64,000 nt of DNA from Clostridiales bacterium (GCA_020859985.1 JAJBVD010000039.1:62001-126000); one strand, 5' to 3'. Shown: positions 42,572-52,264, counted from the first letter of the stretch. Notes: generated by a model not told the origin, from the sequence alone. Program-made: numbers and translations.

Positions 42572-43633
42572 TCATGACTGCATCAATACATCAAATATTG
42601 CAGGCTGGGGCGCACAAAAACGCTTACCGGAAAGATAAGAAAGTGTACCGTCAATATCCGGAAATTCCAGGCGATACGCGTGGAGCAGCTGTGCATGTAC
42701 TCCATGCGAGCGCAGTGCCAAACGGTTCTGTGCGGCATCACCGTATTTGGGATCTCCAAGGACCGGATGTCCGATTGACGCAAGATGAGCACGGATCTGA
42801 TGGCTTCTGCCTGTAATAAGGTGTACCTCCAGAAGAGAAAAAGCTTCATTCGAAGAAAGTACCTCGTAACCCGTCTCAATTACTCTTGCACCTTCCACAG
42901 GTAAATCGGATACAGTCACAGTATTCGTCCGTTCCTCTTTCTTCAAATATCCGCGAAGGAGGCCACTTCCATGCATCGCCCCGCACACAATGCAGCGATA
43001 GTATTTACGGACCAGACGGGATGCCAGAAGCCGGTTCATAGTCTGAAGACCTGCAAGACTTACTCCCGCCACCACAAGACCGCTGGTATTCCGGTCAAGA
43101 CGGTTGCAGGGCGCCGGATGCACCAGCTGCATTTCTTTTTGACTCATTGAGCCGGATTCCAGCAGCCAGGCGTTCAGGTATTCTACCAGAGATACATCTG
43201 AAGGAACTGCTTTTTGTGTAAGCATCCCTGCCGGTTTATTCAGTAAAAGAATATGCTCATCCTGATAAAGAACGGCAGGTGGGCAGACTCCCTTTTCCAG
43301 TACCGGCATTTCCCTGACAGTTCCATCCCAGGGACTGCAGCCGATCCTGTTCTGCAGCTGTACTGCGCCAAATGCTGAAGATAATGGCTTCTCCTGCTCC
43401 TTTTCCAGAGAAACACCCCCGAATTTCGCCCAAGTCTCATCAGATAAAAACAGCTTCAACTGATCTCCGGGCTTAAGCAGTTCTTTGCCCTCCGCCTTTT
43501 TGCCGTTCAGCGTAATGTTTTTTTTGCGAAGCATCTTATAAAAAAAACTTTTGGGCGCTTCTCTCATATAACGGGCCAGCAGCTTATCCAGACGCTGACC
43601 GGCTTCCCATTCGCTTACATTGATCTCTATCAT
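42572..43633 (-). CDS. RluA-family pseudouridine synthase
   Basis: This 353-residue rRNA pseudouridine synthase has an S4 domain (residues about 10-70, GQRLDKLLARYMREAPKSFF) and the catalytic domain with CNRLDRNTSGLVVAG and TGRSHQIRAHLASIGHP. An insertion between S4 and catalytic domain (about residues 75-110) makes it longer than RluD. The ATG at 43633 follows AAGGAA; the longer frame does not match the family. It differs from the homologue at 9386. The substrate (RluC-like position) is unknown. Confidence 0.9.
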   Translation of the reverse strand: MIEINVSEWEAGQRLDKLLARYMREAPKSFFYKMLRKKNITLNGKKAEGKELLKPGDQLKLFLSDETWAKFGGVSLEKEQEKPLSSAFGAVQLQNRIGCSPWDGTVREMPVLEKGVCPPAVLYQDEHILLLNKPAGMLTQKAVPSDVSLVEYLNAWLLESGSMSQKEMQLVHPAPCNRLDRNTSGLVVAGVSLAGLQTMNRLLASRLVRKYYRCIVCGAMHGSGLLRGYLKKEERTNTVTVSDLPVEGARVIETGYEVLSSNEAFSLLEVHLITGRSHQIRAHLASIGHPVLGDPKYGDAAQNRLALRSHGVHAQLLHAYRLEFPDIDGTLSYLSGKRFCAPQPAIFDVLMQS

Positions 43634-43734
43634 AATTTCCTTAGCTTCTCCTGCAAAGCATATCGTTTTCGTAAATGTTCGGTACCCTCGCAGCCACGCG
43701 TGAAAAGCCTGCTTAAAGCAAAAGCCTGATTCAA

Positions 43735-44343
43735 TCACAGGGAAAGCGCCAGCAGGATCTGATAGATCACCTCTTCGCGTGACAGTCCTGGATAGCGCTC
43801 ATCCGGTGTAAAATGAAGGCCTTCCCGGTATTTTTCCGGAGACTGTGCGAGTGTCGTGACACGCTGCAGATAAGGTTTTAATTCCTTCATTACCTTGACG
43901 TCCGTATCGGTAAAACCGTTCGAAGAGAGGTTCTGGTGAATATGCTTTTCCAGATAAGCCGGGTCGGTCTTTGCATCCGGAGTAAAGCATACAACCTGAT
44001 CGCCGCAGATCACAGCTGCTTCCACAAGGCTCGTGTGTTCATACGCTGTGATAATCAGCTCATACCCGGTCGTCAGTCCCTTTGCCGCATCGCGGATCGC
44101 CTCAAAACGATCCTGCGGCATGGATTTCTGCATCAGCATCATGATCAGGCCAACCATCGACCTGCAGGCAGGCAGACAGCCAAGGATCGCGATCACGGTA
44201 AACAGATTCAGCCGCGATTTGACTGTGACATAGCCAATGACATAGATTCCGATCGGCAGAGCAAACATCAGCAGCGTCGTCAGAAATCTTCTCTTCTTTT
44301 CATACCGGATATAGCCGTAATTTCCTTTCTTCACTTTCTTCAT
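43735..44343 (-). CDS. Conserved hypothetical membrane protein
   Basis: This 202-residue protein has a basic N-terminus, two membrane helices (FLTTLLMFALPIGIYVIGYVTV and LFTVIAILGCLPACRSMVGLIMML) and a cytoplasmic domain of about 125 residues. I recognise no family. The predicted cytoplasmic domain includes GYELIITAYEHTSLVEAAVICGD and PGLSREEVIYQILLALSL. It is 6 bp downstream of the YgiQ-like gene with a good AAGGAAAT-type context, so the two are co-transcribed. Function is unknown. Confidence 0.78.
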   Translation of the reverse strand: MKKVKKGNYGYIRYEKKRRFLTTLLMFALPIGIYVIGYVTVKSRLNLFTVIAILGCLPACRSMVGLIMMLMQKSMPQDRFEAIRDAAKGLTTGYELIITAYEHTSLVEAAVICGDQVVCFTPDAKTDPAYLEKHIHQNLSSNGFTDTDVKVMKELKPYLQRVTTLAQSPEKYREGLHFTPDERYPGLSREEVIYQILLALSL

Positions 44344-44349
44344 GAAGTG

Positions 44350-46293
44350 TCATCTCCTCTTATTTTTTGTGGACCTACGGTTCGTGTTTGTTTTCTTTTC
44401 AGATGTACAATTTGTATTTGTTCTCCTGCCTTTGTTTCCTGTTTTCAAAGTTGCCTTCGTGTGCGTCTTTTCTTCCGGCGCATCCTTTTTGGATGATGCC
44501 ATATGCCGCGGACGAACCAGACATTCCGGGCCAAACCCAATCAGATCCGTTCGTCCCGCAAGATGCAGAGCTTCGATCACCAGATCGTAATTATTCGGAT
44601 TCCGATATTGGAGCAGCGCCCGCTGGAGCTTTTTTCGGTGCGGATTTTTCTCCACGTAGACCGGCTGCATCGTGCGCGGGTCAAGACCGGTGTAGTACAT
44701 ACAGGTCGAGATCGTGGACGGCGTCGGATAAAAATCCTGCACCTGCTCCGGCATAAAATGAATATCGCGCAGATAACAGGCCAGCTCGACCGCTTCCTTC
44801 ATCGAACAGCCGGGGTGTGAGGACATCAGGTAGGGTACCAGATACTGCTCCATATGGCACGAACGGTTCATCTTCTGATATTCCTCTGTGAATTTCTGAT
44901 AAACACTGTGCTTTGGCTTCCCCATCATCTCAAGCACCCTGTCGGAGACATGCTCCGGAGCTACTTTCAGCTGGCCGCTGATATGGTATTTCACAAGCTC
45001 CCGGAAAAATGCATCCGAGGAATCCTCCATCAGATAATCAAAACGGATGCCGGAGCGGATAAAGACCTTTTTCACCTTTGGAAGCTTCCGCAGGCGGCGC
45101 AGCAGAGCGACATAGTCACTGTGATCCGCATCAAGATTTTTACAGGGCGTTGGGAAAAGGCACTGCCGGTCCTTGCATACACCTTTTTGCAACTGCTTTT
45201 TGCAGGAGGGGTGCCGGAAATTCGCGGTTGGTCCGCCAACATCGTGGATATACCCCTTAAACTCCGGATCTTCCGTCATCAAGACCGCTTCTTTTACGAT
45301 AGAATCATGGCTCCGCACCTGCACGATCCGTCCCTGATGAAAGGTCAGCGCGCAGAAAGAACAGCCGCCAAAGCAGCCGCGGTTGCTGACAAGGCTGAAT
45401 TTCACCTCACTTAGAGCAGGTATCCCGCCCGCCTTATCATAAGAGGGATGCCATGTGCGGCAATAAGGAAGATCATAGACATCGTCCATTTCCTGCATAG
45501 AGATGGGCTTTGAAGGCGTGTTCTGCACGACATAAATGCCGTCCGCATAGGGCTCGACCAGCCGTTTGGCAGAAAACGGATCCGTGTTGCGGTACTGCAC
45601 AGCAAAGCTTTCCGCATACCGGCGTTTGTCCTTTCGCATTTCCTCATAAACCGGAAGAAGCTCATAATCATAGACATCCTCCAGATGCTTTGTCTTATAA
45701 CAGGTACCGTCGATGAAAGTAATATCGTGAATGGAAAGCCCGGAATCCAGCGCCTCCGCTATCTCTACGATTGAGCGCTCTCCCATCCCGTAGGAGATCA
45801 GATCCGCGCCGGAATCCAGCAGGATTGACCGTTTCAGAGAATCCGACCAGTAATCATAATGAGCCAGACGCCGCAGACTGGCTTCAATCCCGCCCGCAAT
45901 GATCGGCACATCCCTCCAGGCCTGCCGGATCAGATTGCAGTACACCACCACAGCATGATCCGGACGTTTTCCCATTACGCCGCCCGGCGTATAAGCATCG
46001 GAAGAACGCCTTTTTTTCGATACCGTATAATGATTCACCATGGAATCCATATTCCCGGCAGAGACCAGAAATCCCAGCCTCGGCCTGCCCAGAAGCATGA
46101 CACTTTCTTTTTTCCGCCAGTCAGGCTGTGCAAGGATTCCGACTGTAAAACCGTGTGCCTGCAGCACACGGCTGATAATGGCATGGCCGAACGACGGATG
46201 ATCCACATAAGCGTCTCCGCATACGTAGACAAAGTCCAGCTGTTCTATATTTTGCGCCCGCATCTCTTCGGGTGTTGTCGGAAGAAATTCCAT
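44350..46293 (-). CDS. YgiQ-family radical SAM protein (UPF0313)
   Basis: This 647-residue enzyme has the YgiQ N-terminal region (GDAYVDHPSFGHAIISRVL, VVYCNLIRQAWRDVPIIAGG) and a radical SAM core with NRGCFGGCSFCALTFHQGR carrying CxxxCxxC. A C-terminal conserved part includes QDFYPTPSTISTCMYYTGLDP. The last about 45 residues are a Lys/Thr/Arg/Asn-rich basic tail that could bind RNA. The reaction is not established for the family. The gene follows a HAD phosphatase and precedes a small membrane protein. Confidence 0.95.
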   Translation of the reverse strand: MEFLPTTPEEMRAQNIEQLDFVYVCGDAYVDHPSFGHAIISRVLQAHGFTVGILAQPDWRKKESVMLLGRPRLGFLVSAGNMDSMVNHYTVSKKRRSSDAYTPGGVMGKRPDHAVVVYCNLIRQAWRDVPIIAGGIEASLRRLAHYDYWSDSLKRSILLDSGADLISYGMGERSIVEIAEALDSGLSIHDITFIDGTCYKTKHLEDVYDYELLPVYEEMRKDKRRYAESFAVQYRNTDPFSAKRLVEPYADGIYVVQNTPSKPISMQEMDDVYDLPYCRTWHPSYDKAGGIPALSEVKFSLVSNRGCFGGCSFCALTFHQGRIVQVRSHDSIVKEAVLMTEDPEFKGYIHDVGGPTANFRHPSCKKQLQKGVCKDRQCLFPTPCKNLDADHSDYVALLRRLRKLPKVKKVFIRSGIRFDYLMEDSSDAFFRELVKYHISGQLKVAPEHVSDRVLEMMGKPKHSVYQKFTEEYQKMNRSCHMEQYLVPYLMSSHPGCSMKEAVELACYLRDIHFMPEQVQDFYPTPSTISTCMYYTGLDPRTMQPVYVEKNPHRKKLQRALLQYRNPNNYDLVIEALHLAGRTDLIGFGPECLVRPRHMASSKKDAPEEKTHTKATLKTGNKGRRTNTNCTSEKKTNTNRRSTKNKRR

Positions 46294-46327
46294 AAAAGAT
46301 ACACTCCTATTGCCGCAATATCACTCG

Positions 46328-47005
46328 TCAAAAATCGTGATGCAGCACCTCATAGCTGCCGTCCAGCACTTCATCGTAGCTGCGTATGTAGTAATCCGCA
46401 AGCTCTCTGGTCAGAGCCCTTCGTGCGGCGGAAAAATCATCCTCCATCGCGCAGACGCGCATTCCGGCATTTTTCCCGGCCTGAACCCCCATTGGAATAT
46501 CTTCAAATACCAGACAATTCGTCGGCTCCACACCGAGCAGGTCAGCCGCATACAGATAAATATCCGGAGCCGGCTTTCCCTTTGCCACCTCACAGGAGGT
46601 GACGATCCGGTCAAAACAATTCTCCACGTGATGGTGCGCCAGAGACGCGCGTATCAGCTCCTGACTGTTGCTGCTCGCAATGGCGGCCGGTATTCCCTGC
46701 TCCCTCAAATGTCTTAAGAAACGGGCGGCTCCCGGCTTCAGTTCCACTTCATATGCGTATTTCTGATATGCCATCCGGTTCCATTCCTGCTTGATTTCCT
46801 CCACCCCACAGGGAAGGGAAAAGCGCTGCTTAAAATATTGCGCAGTCTCCGTAAAACTCATACCTTCAATTGCCACAGACAGATCCGCAGGTATCTTCTG
46901 CCCGTACCGGGACAGGTATTCTATATCAATATCCGACCAGAGCGACATGGAATCCATAAGAGTTCCATCCAGGTCAAATATCACTGCTTTTGTATTTTTC
47001 AGCAT
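46328..47005 (-). CDS. HAD-superfamily hydrolase (beta-phosphoglucomutase-like)
   Basis: This 225-residue protein has the HAD nucleophile motif VIFDLDGTLMDSMSLW, motif II in IPAAIASSNSQELI, Lys in KGKPAPDIYLYAADLL and motif IV CLVFEDIPMGVQAG. The cap domain (residues about 20-85) is alpha-helical as in phosphoglucomutase-like sugar phosphatases. The substrate cannot be deduced. It abuts the rRNA methylase gene. Confidence 0.92.
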   Translation of the reverse strand: MLKNTKAVIFDLDGTLMDSMSLWSDIDIEYLSRYGQKIPADLSVAIEGMSFTETAQYFKQRFSLPCGVEEIKQEWNRMAYQKYAYEVELKPGAARFLRHLREQGIPAAIASSNSQELIRASLAHHHVENCFDRIVTSCEVAKGKPAPDIYLYAADLLGVEPTNCLVFEDIPMGVQAGKNAGMRVCAMEDDFSAARRALTRELADYYIRSYDEVLDGSYEVLHHDF

Positions 47006-48532
47006 TTACTGCATCCTCCATCCCGGATAAAACTTATTACGGATACTGCCATTCGCCAGCTTTCCCCAGCCAAGGCCATGCCCATCTACACAAATCAGCA
47101 CCGTTTTATCAGCGGATTGTTTTTGAGCCAGAACTGCCAGTTCCTCCTCGCTGAGTTCCAGCGTTTCACCCTTCAGATATCGGATCACCCGATCGTCCCT
47201 GCACGACAGATCCAGCACTGCGTCAAAGCAGGAAGCATCCAGCATCATCGCCAGAGCCTGCGAAGGCTCAAAACGCCCGCGCTTTAAAGTCCCCAGCAAA
47301 AGGCCGGTGCGCAGATAGCGGATCCCGCCCGGAAGATGATAAGGCGGAACAAGCAGGCACTGTTCACCAATCTGCTTATAGTGCCAGGTCGCCAGAATAT
47401 TCTGCAAACGCCCCCGCAGGCATAACACGCCCTCGGAAGAGCCGATAGACCCGGCTATCCGTGCCAGAAATTCGGAAACGATATCCGGAATCCCATTATT
47501 CTGTTCACAAAAATCCCGTCCGATCTTTTTCGCGGCTGTGCCCTGTTTCAGAAACTCCTGTCTTTCACAAGTACGCCCAGGTTCCGTGTCATCATCCGAT
47601 TTCTTTTTCAAAAGCGCAAGAAAATGTCCCTCTCCTCTTACCCGATGCGGGTAAATCCGAACACAGCGGCACAGATTACCTGCGGACGATTCATTAGTAT
47701 CTGATGACGAAAATGAAATTCCATCCGAAAATCCCGTTCCTTTTTCCAGCGGCAGCAACTCCAGCTCCGGAAAATGTTCCAGTGCAAATGCTATCACCGC
47801 CTCATCCTCTTCCACTGAAAACGTGCAAGTCGAATACAAAAGCATGCCTCCGGGCTTCAGCATCTGTATGGCACAGGACAAAATCTCTTTCTGCAACGGC
47901 GCGTATATTTCTGGCCCTTTCTCCTCCCATGCGGCGGTCAGCGCCGGATCCTTTCGGAACATGCCTTCACCGGAACAGGGGGCGTCCACCAGAATTTTAT
48001 CAAAAAAGCATCCGAAAGTCTCCAGAAGCCGCTGTGGCTGTTCCGCAGTGATGCAGGTGTTAGCAGCTCCCCAGACGGTCAGATTCTTTACCAGAGCCTT
48101 CGCACGGCTCGCGCTGGCGTCATTCGCGACCAGAAGCCCGGTCCCGTTCAGCCTGGAAGCAAGCTCTGTAGCCTTACCTCCCGGAGCCGCACAGAGATCA
48201 AGCACATGGTCTCCCGGTTCAATAGGCAGCAGGCTTGCCGGCAGCATTGCACTCGGCTCCTGTATGTAATACAATCCCGCATAATAATACGGATGGCGGG
48301 ACGCTTCAGCATCCCTGTTCATATAAAAGCCATTGCTCACCCATGGGATTCGCTCTATGGCAAAGTCAAGCTGTACATCTGCATCTTCAACAGAGAGCTT
48401 GCCTGTGTTGACGCGGATTCCTGCCTGCGGATCATTCTCATAACAGGCCAGAAAGTCATCTGTCTCTTCCCCAAGCTGTTCTCTCATTCGACAGACAAAG
48501 CCCCCCGGCAGCCGTTCTCTCACAGAACTCAT
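47006..48532 (-). CDS. rRNA (cytosine-C5)-methyltransferase, RsmF type
   Basis: This 508-residue NOL1/NOP2/Sun methylase has the SAM-binding motif VLDLCAAPGGKATELASRL, motif IV with the active-site Cys in ILVDAPCSGEGMFRKD, and motif VI with the catalytic Cys in LYSTCTFSVEEDE. The C-terminal half (about 330-508) is the RsmF-like extension with the IRYLKGETLELSEEE PUA-type domain. Thus it most resembles RsmF (16S C1407) rather than RsmB. AACTCATC... start context is weak. It is 1 bp upstream of the HAD gene and 1 bp downstream of the alarmone synthetase gene. Confidence 0.92.
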   Translation of the reverse strand: MSSVRERLPGGFVCRMREQLGEETDDFLACYENDPQAGIRVNTGKLSVEDADVQLDFAIERIPWVSNGFYMNRDAEASRHPYYYAGLYYIQEPSAMLPASLLPIEPGDHVLDLCAAPGGKATELASRLNGTGLLVANDASASRAKALVKNLTVWGAANTCITAEQPQRLLETFGCFFDKILVDAPCSGEGMFRKDPALTAAWEEKGPEIYAPLQKEILSCAIQMLKPGGMLLYSTCTFSVEEDEAVIAFALEHFPELELLPLEKGTGFSDGISFSSSDTNESSAGNLCRCVRIYPHRVRGEGHFLALLKKKSDDDTEPGRTCERQEFLKQGTAAKKIGRDFCEQNNGIPDIVSEFLARIAGSIGSSEGVLCLRGRLQNILATWHYKQIGEQCLLVPPYHLPGGIRYLRTGLLLGTLKRGRFEPSQALAMMLDASCFDAVLDLSCRDDRVIRYLKGETLELSEEELAVLAQKQSADKTVLICVDGHGLGWGKLANGSIRNKFYPGWRMQ

Positions 48533-48533
48533 C

Positions 48534-49358
48534 TTAATACAGATCCTTCCTCGTCAATTCCACCGTCTGCGCGCGATATCCTTCCGCGATCACATCAAGC
48601 TCTCTGGCAAAGCGCCGCAGCTGATCGATATCGTCCAGCTCATAGATGCGGTAAAACTCATCCTGAATCTTCTGCACCTCACGCTTCGTCGTCACCCGAT
48701 ACAGATTCTGGATATTATTCAGAATGTCTGAAACCAGCCCTGCCTGCATCTGTGAAGAAATCTGCGCGTCCATGATCTCGCTGCGCACAGACGACATCTC
48801 ACTGTCAAGCAATATGATCGCATTTGCCACATTAGTCAGCTTCTCACTCACATGCGCCGGAATATTTTTCTTGTATTTATACTGCAGAGAATGCTCGATC
48901 GTCGACCAGAAATTCATGGCCAGCGTGCGTATCTGAATCTCAACATTGATCTTCCGGCTGCCCTTTGTCGTCTGCACTTCATAACGCACAATAATATGAT
49001 AGCTCCGGTATCCGCTGTCCTTTTTGTGATTGACATAATCCCTCTCGCTGACAATCTCCATGTCTGTCCTTGCGCGGATGATCTCCACCACTCTCTGAAT
49101 ATCTTCCACAAACTGGCAGATGATCCGAACCCCGGCGATATCCGTGATCCGCTCTTCCATTTCATCCGTTGTGATGTGTTTTTTCTGGACTTTATCCAGA
49201 ATACTGGTGACAGACTTTACCCGACCTGTTACCTCTTCAATCGGAGAATACTGACCCTGATTCCGATACTCATAGATCAGATGCTCAAACTTTACAACGA
49301 GCTCTTTTACAGCCAGATCATACGGGCTTAAAATCTCGCGCCACAGCTGAATTTCCAT
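48534..49358 (-). CDS. Small alarmone synthetase, RelQ/YjbM-like (p)ppGpp synthetase
   Basis: This protein of about 274 residues has a RelA/SpoT synthetase domain without hydrolase or ACT domains. ITDIAGVRIICQFVEDIQRV, KDSGYRSYHIIVRYEV and VEIQIRTLAMNFWSTIEHSL are the ATP, GDP/GTP and catalytic segments, including the conserved Glu-Ile-Gln. Such enzymes make (p)ppGpp or pppApp-related alarmones under cell-wall or starvation stress. The ATG at 49358 has AGAGGTG seven bases away; the ATG at 49364 is too close. A long helical C-terminal part (SEMSSVRSEIMDAQISSQMQ) supports RelQ-type tetramers. It heads the rsmF-HAD-ygiQ cluster. Confidence 0.9.
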   Translation of the reverse strand: MEIQLWREILSPYDLAVKELVVKFEHLIYEYRNQGQYSPIEEVTGRVKSVTSILDKVQKKHITTDEMEERITDIAGVRIICQFVEDIQRVVEIIRARTDMEIVSERDYVNHKKDSGYRSYHIIVRYEVQTTKGSRKINVEIQIRTLAMNFWSTIEHSLQYKYKKNIPAHVSEKLTNVANAIILLDSEMSSVRSEIMDAQISSQMQAGLVSDILNNIQNLYRVTTKREVQKIQDEFYRIYELDDIDQLRRFARELDVIAEGYRAQTVELTRKDLY

Positions 49359-49393
49359 AATCATACACCTCTGCAGCCATAATCACTAATTTC

Positions 49394-49420
49394 AAAACTG
49401 TTCCATACATTCACAGTTAT
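49394..49420. repeat. Degenerate copy of the GTAAC miniature palindrome
   Basis: ACTGTTCCATACATTCACAGTTAT matches the 26743 element at most positions, but the terminal bases and several internal ones differ. The flanks do not form a convincing duplication. It lies just upstream of the alarmone synthetase gene. Confidence 0.45.
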
Positions 49421-49527
49421 GCGTATTCTAGCACAGAAAACCCGATATCACAAGAACAAATGGATTTGCCGCGAGGGGTATCTTAAGATGAGAGCACTTT
49501 CCTGTCAGGAGTAACCGCCTGCATTTA

Positions 49528-50385
49528 TCAGAGCAAGGCCGCGTAACGAAGCACCCAGTAAGGATTCACACTCAATTCTTCCGGGCTTTCGCCATCCCCG
49601 CCTGCGTTCGCCCGGATATAAATACCCACATGCAGGTGAACCTTAAATTTACCGACAGTTCCCTCCTCCCCATATCCGGTATCGCCCATCATTCCCAGTT
49701 GTTCGCCGGCGTATACAGCATCTCCCACCGAAAATTTCTGTGCGTAAGAATCCAGATGCGCGTAATAAAAATAACCGCCGCTCGGAGAACGTATCCCAAT
49801 GCGGTATCCGCCCTGCTCCAGCCAGCCGATCTTTTCCACCACACCGTCTGTCATGCTTACGATCGGATAGACACCGGCCAGATTGGCGGACGGCATCAGG
49901 TCAGTACCCTCATGTCCGCGTTTCCCGCCATAGGTACGCTCAAACATCCAGGAATTTTCAAAAGAAACTTCTGTATCAATCACCGGAAAGCACTCCACAT
50001 CGTTCCAGATTGCCGCATAAGCATTTCTTGTTTCCAAATAACCGTTCCGGTTCAGATGGATCAAACGTTCCCTCCAAAGCTGAAGCTGCAAAAACCTGTC
50101 ATTTCGTGAACGGATAAAATTACCATCATAAATCGTACCATCTGATGAAAACGGATACAATACTGTCAGAATATCCCCCCGCAGGATTCCCTCTGACGCA
50201 GAAGCTTCCAAAAGTAGTGAAATTGTTGTATCGGAAAGCTGCATTTTACGAAATGAAGGGGTTTCCAATAAATCAGCATCCAGAATCAGAGCTGCGGACT
50301 GCTGATATAGATAGCTGGAAAGCCACACCGATACGGATGACAGAAATAAAAGGAACAGCAAATGTCTGAAATAGTTCTTCCACAT
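49528..50385 (-). CDS. M23 family metallopeptidase (LytM type)
   Basis: This 285-residue protein has an N-terminal signal anchor (HLLFLLFLSSVSVWLSSYLY) and a C-terminal LytM domain (residues about 155-285) with GKRGHEGTDLM (His and Asp zinc ligands) and KVHLHVGIY (catalytic HxH). It should hydrolyse peptidoglycan crossbridges or stem peptides outside the membrane. The middle region (residues about 40-150) is a helical part of unknown type. It is divergent from ylbJ, so a sporulation role similar to SpoIIQ-like LytM proteins is possible but unproven. Confidence 0.9.
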   Translation of the reverse strand: MWKNYFRHLLFLLFLSSVSVWLSSYLYQQSAALILDADLLETPSFRKMQLSDTTISLLLEASASEGILRGDILTVLYPFSSDGTIYDGNFIRSRNDRFLQLQLWRERLIHLNRNGYLETRNAYAAIWNDVECFPVIDTEVSFENSWMFERTYGGKRGHEGTDLMPSANLAGVYPIVSMTDGVVEKIGWLEQGGYRIGIRSPSGGYFYYAHLDSYAQKFSVGDAVYAGEQLGMMGDTGYGEEGTVGKFKVHLHVGIYIRANAGGDGESPEELSVNPYWVLRYAALL

Positions 50386-50505
50386 ATCGCCTCATCCTCC
50401 GCAATAAATACGATATTTCGAAATTTCGATTTCTATGACAAAACAATTTCTTTCCATTCTGACAAGATATAACGGAAATGAAAACAGGAAGCACTTTATC
50501 AATAA

Positions 50506-50534
50506 GCATATTATAACTGTAAAATTCATACATT
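50506..50534 (+). promoter_or_regulatory. Consensus sigma-E sporulation promoter upstream of ylbJ
   Basis: GCATATT (50506-50512), 14 bases, then CATACATT (50527-50534). This fits the B. subtilis sigma-E consensus (KMATATT-N14/15-CATACANT) exactly. It lies about 65 bases ahead of the ylbJ start. Confidence 0.75.
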
Positions 50535-50600
50535 TGAGTGGAATTACCTGTAGATATGTTTTCATAAAATCGAACAGAATGCAAGTGAGAGGATGTCAAC

Positions 50601-51590
50601 ATGCGAAAGCGAACGGTATTGTTCATTATACTCTTATTTCTTTGTCTGCTGTGTTTTCCACGTACTGCCGTCTCATCAGCGAGAGACGGGCTATTACTTT
50701 GGTACCATTCCGTTTTTCCGGTTCTGTTTCCTTTTTTGTTTTTAAGTTCTCTGCTGATTCGAATTGTCAGCCCTCACGACATGCCAGGACTCCTTGCAGC
50801 TCCCATTATGAGACTTTTCGGCTGTTCGGCTTACGGAGCTTTTGTTATTCTGGCCGGATTTCTGTGTGGTTTTCCAATCGGCGCAAAGATATCCGCTGAT
50901 CTGTATGCTCAAAATAAAATCAGCCGCGAAGAAGCAATGTTTTTACAAGGCTTTGCAAACAATTTAAGTCCCGGCTTTATCCTCTCTTATCTTTCTGCTG
51001 AACAAATGGGTCTCCCCGATAAAGGGGGCTGTTTTCTCATACAGATTCTCGGAGCCGCCGCTCTGGCCGGATTCCTAAGTGCAAACGTGCGAAGCTCTGT
51101 TATTAATCCCGGTATACATAAAAACAAGTCACAAAAATACAGACCGCAACGATTCCGTAAAGAGAATACCGTTCAAACAAATAAACCGAATCCTGAACAG
51201 GCAACGTTATCCTTTTCGATAATCGACGACTGCATCAATGATGCAATGAGCAGTGCTCTGAAGCTTTGTGCATACATTTTGTTGTTTTCTATTTTAAGCG
51301 GTCTTCTGACACAGTTTGTTCCTCTCTCGAATCCGGCCGTACTTTTACTGACTGCCAGTATCGAAGTCACGAATGGCATTCGTCTCATTGCGGAATCATC
51401 TCTTTCGTTTGCCGCAAAATACATCTCCGCCTCCGCATTGGCGGCGTTTGGAGGATGGTCCGCACTCGCACAGAGCGCCGGTATAGCCCGGATGGACAGA
51501 GAGCTATTATTTCACTACACAAAAAGCAGGGTGAAAATCACCCTGCTCACAATATTAATCTCAATAACAGTACTATTAATCTCCCAATAA
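50601..51590 (+). CDS. ylbJ: Sporulation integral membrane protein YlbJ
   Basis: This 329-residue protein has eight or more helices and belongs to the nucleoside-recognition/GATE superfamily. YlbJ-like segments include LLLWYHSVFPVLFPFLFLSSLL, FLCGFPIGAKISADLYAQ and QGFANNLSPGFILSYLS. In B. subtilis YlbJ is made under sigma-E in the mother cell and is needed for spore cortex formation. A matching sigma-E promoter lies upstream, which supports the assignment. GAGAGGATG precedes the ATG. Confidence 0.88.
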   Translation: MRKRTVLFIILLFLCLLCFPRTAVSSARDGLLLWYHSVFPVLFPFLFLSSLLIRIVSPHDMPGLLAAPIMRLFGCSAYGAFVILAGFLCGFPIGAKISADLYAQNKISREEAMFLQGFANNLSPGFILSYLSAEQMGLPDKGGCFLIQILGAAALAGFLSANVRSSVINPGIHKNKSQKYRPQRFRKENTVQTNKPNPEQATLSFSIIDDCINDAMSSALKLCAYILLFSILSGLLTQFVPLSNPAVLLLTASIEVTNGIRLIAESSLSFAAKYISASALAAFGGWSALAQSAGIARMDRELLFHYTKSRVKITLLTILISITVLLISQ

Positions 51591-51640
51591 ATGCTCCGCT
51601 AACGCACTGTCTTCACATAAAACAGGTAAGCCTGCTTCTC

Positions 51641-52240
51641 TTAGTCGTCCAGTGAATCCTCCTGATCAGCCTCCGGCTGCGTATAGCTGGAAGGCTCCAC
51701 GGAAGGAGACAGCTCCGAACGATTCTTGCTGACAATATCATAACAGGACTGAACTGAATTGATAAAATTGCTGTATTTTGTCCCTGCGGTATCAATCGTA
51801 TGACTCATAATCTTCTCAAGGTTGCCAAGCATGTCATCCGTATAGCGGATAGCACTCATACGGATATTGTTCGAATCCTCCGTCGCCCGATCCATAATCT
51901 CCTGCGCCTGAACATTCGTCTCGTCGATCAGCTGTCTGGACTGTTCCATTGCGGCACGCATCACTTCACTGTCGCTGACGATCTTCTGTGCCTGTGCCTG
52001 TGCCTCCGCGATGATCGCATCCGCTTTGGACTGTGCATCTTCCAGAATCGCATCCTTATTGCTGATGATCTTCTGATAGCGCTTGATCTCATCCGGCGTC
52101 TTCATGCGTAGCTCTCTTAACAGTTCCTCAAGCTCCTCCTTGTTCACAACAATCTTGGTGGAGGAAAGGGGCTGAAACTTACAGCTGTCGATAAACTCCT
52201 CGATTTCTTCAATGATCTGTTCAATTCTGCTGCTGGCCAT
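51641..52240 (-). CDS. Coiled-coil protein (DivIVA/ATPase-b-like, conserved in Clostridia)
   Basis: This 199-residue cytoplasmic protein is mostly alpha-helical. Residues about 60-110 (EDAQSKADAIIAEAQAQAQK) form a heptad coiled coil that resembles V-/F-type ATPase b or H subunits and DivIVA-like proteins. The N-terminal part (RIEQIIEEIEEFIDSCKFQPLSST) is conserved in the family. The C-terminus is acidic and Ser/Pro-rich. It lies 24 bp downstream of coaD, the usual neighbour. Function is unknown; a structural or division-related role is possible. Confidence 0.82.
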   Translation of the reverse strand: MASSRIEQIIEEIEEFIDSCKFQPLSSTKIVVNKEELEELLRELRMKTPDEIKRYQKIISNKDAILEDAQSKADAIIAEAQAQAQKIVSDSEVMRAAMEQSRQLIDETNVQAQEIMDRATEDSNNIRMSAIRYTDDMLGNLEKIMSHTIDTAGTKYSNFINSVQSCYDIVSKNRSELSPSVEPSSYTQPEADQEDSLDD

Positions 52241-52264
52241 GATAACTCTCTCCTTACTTTTGAT

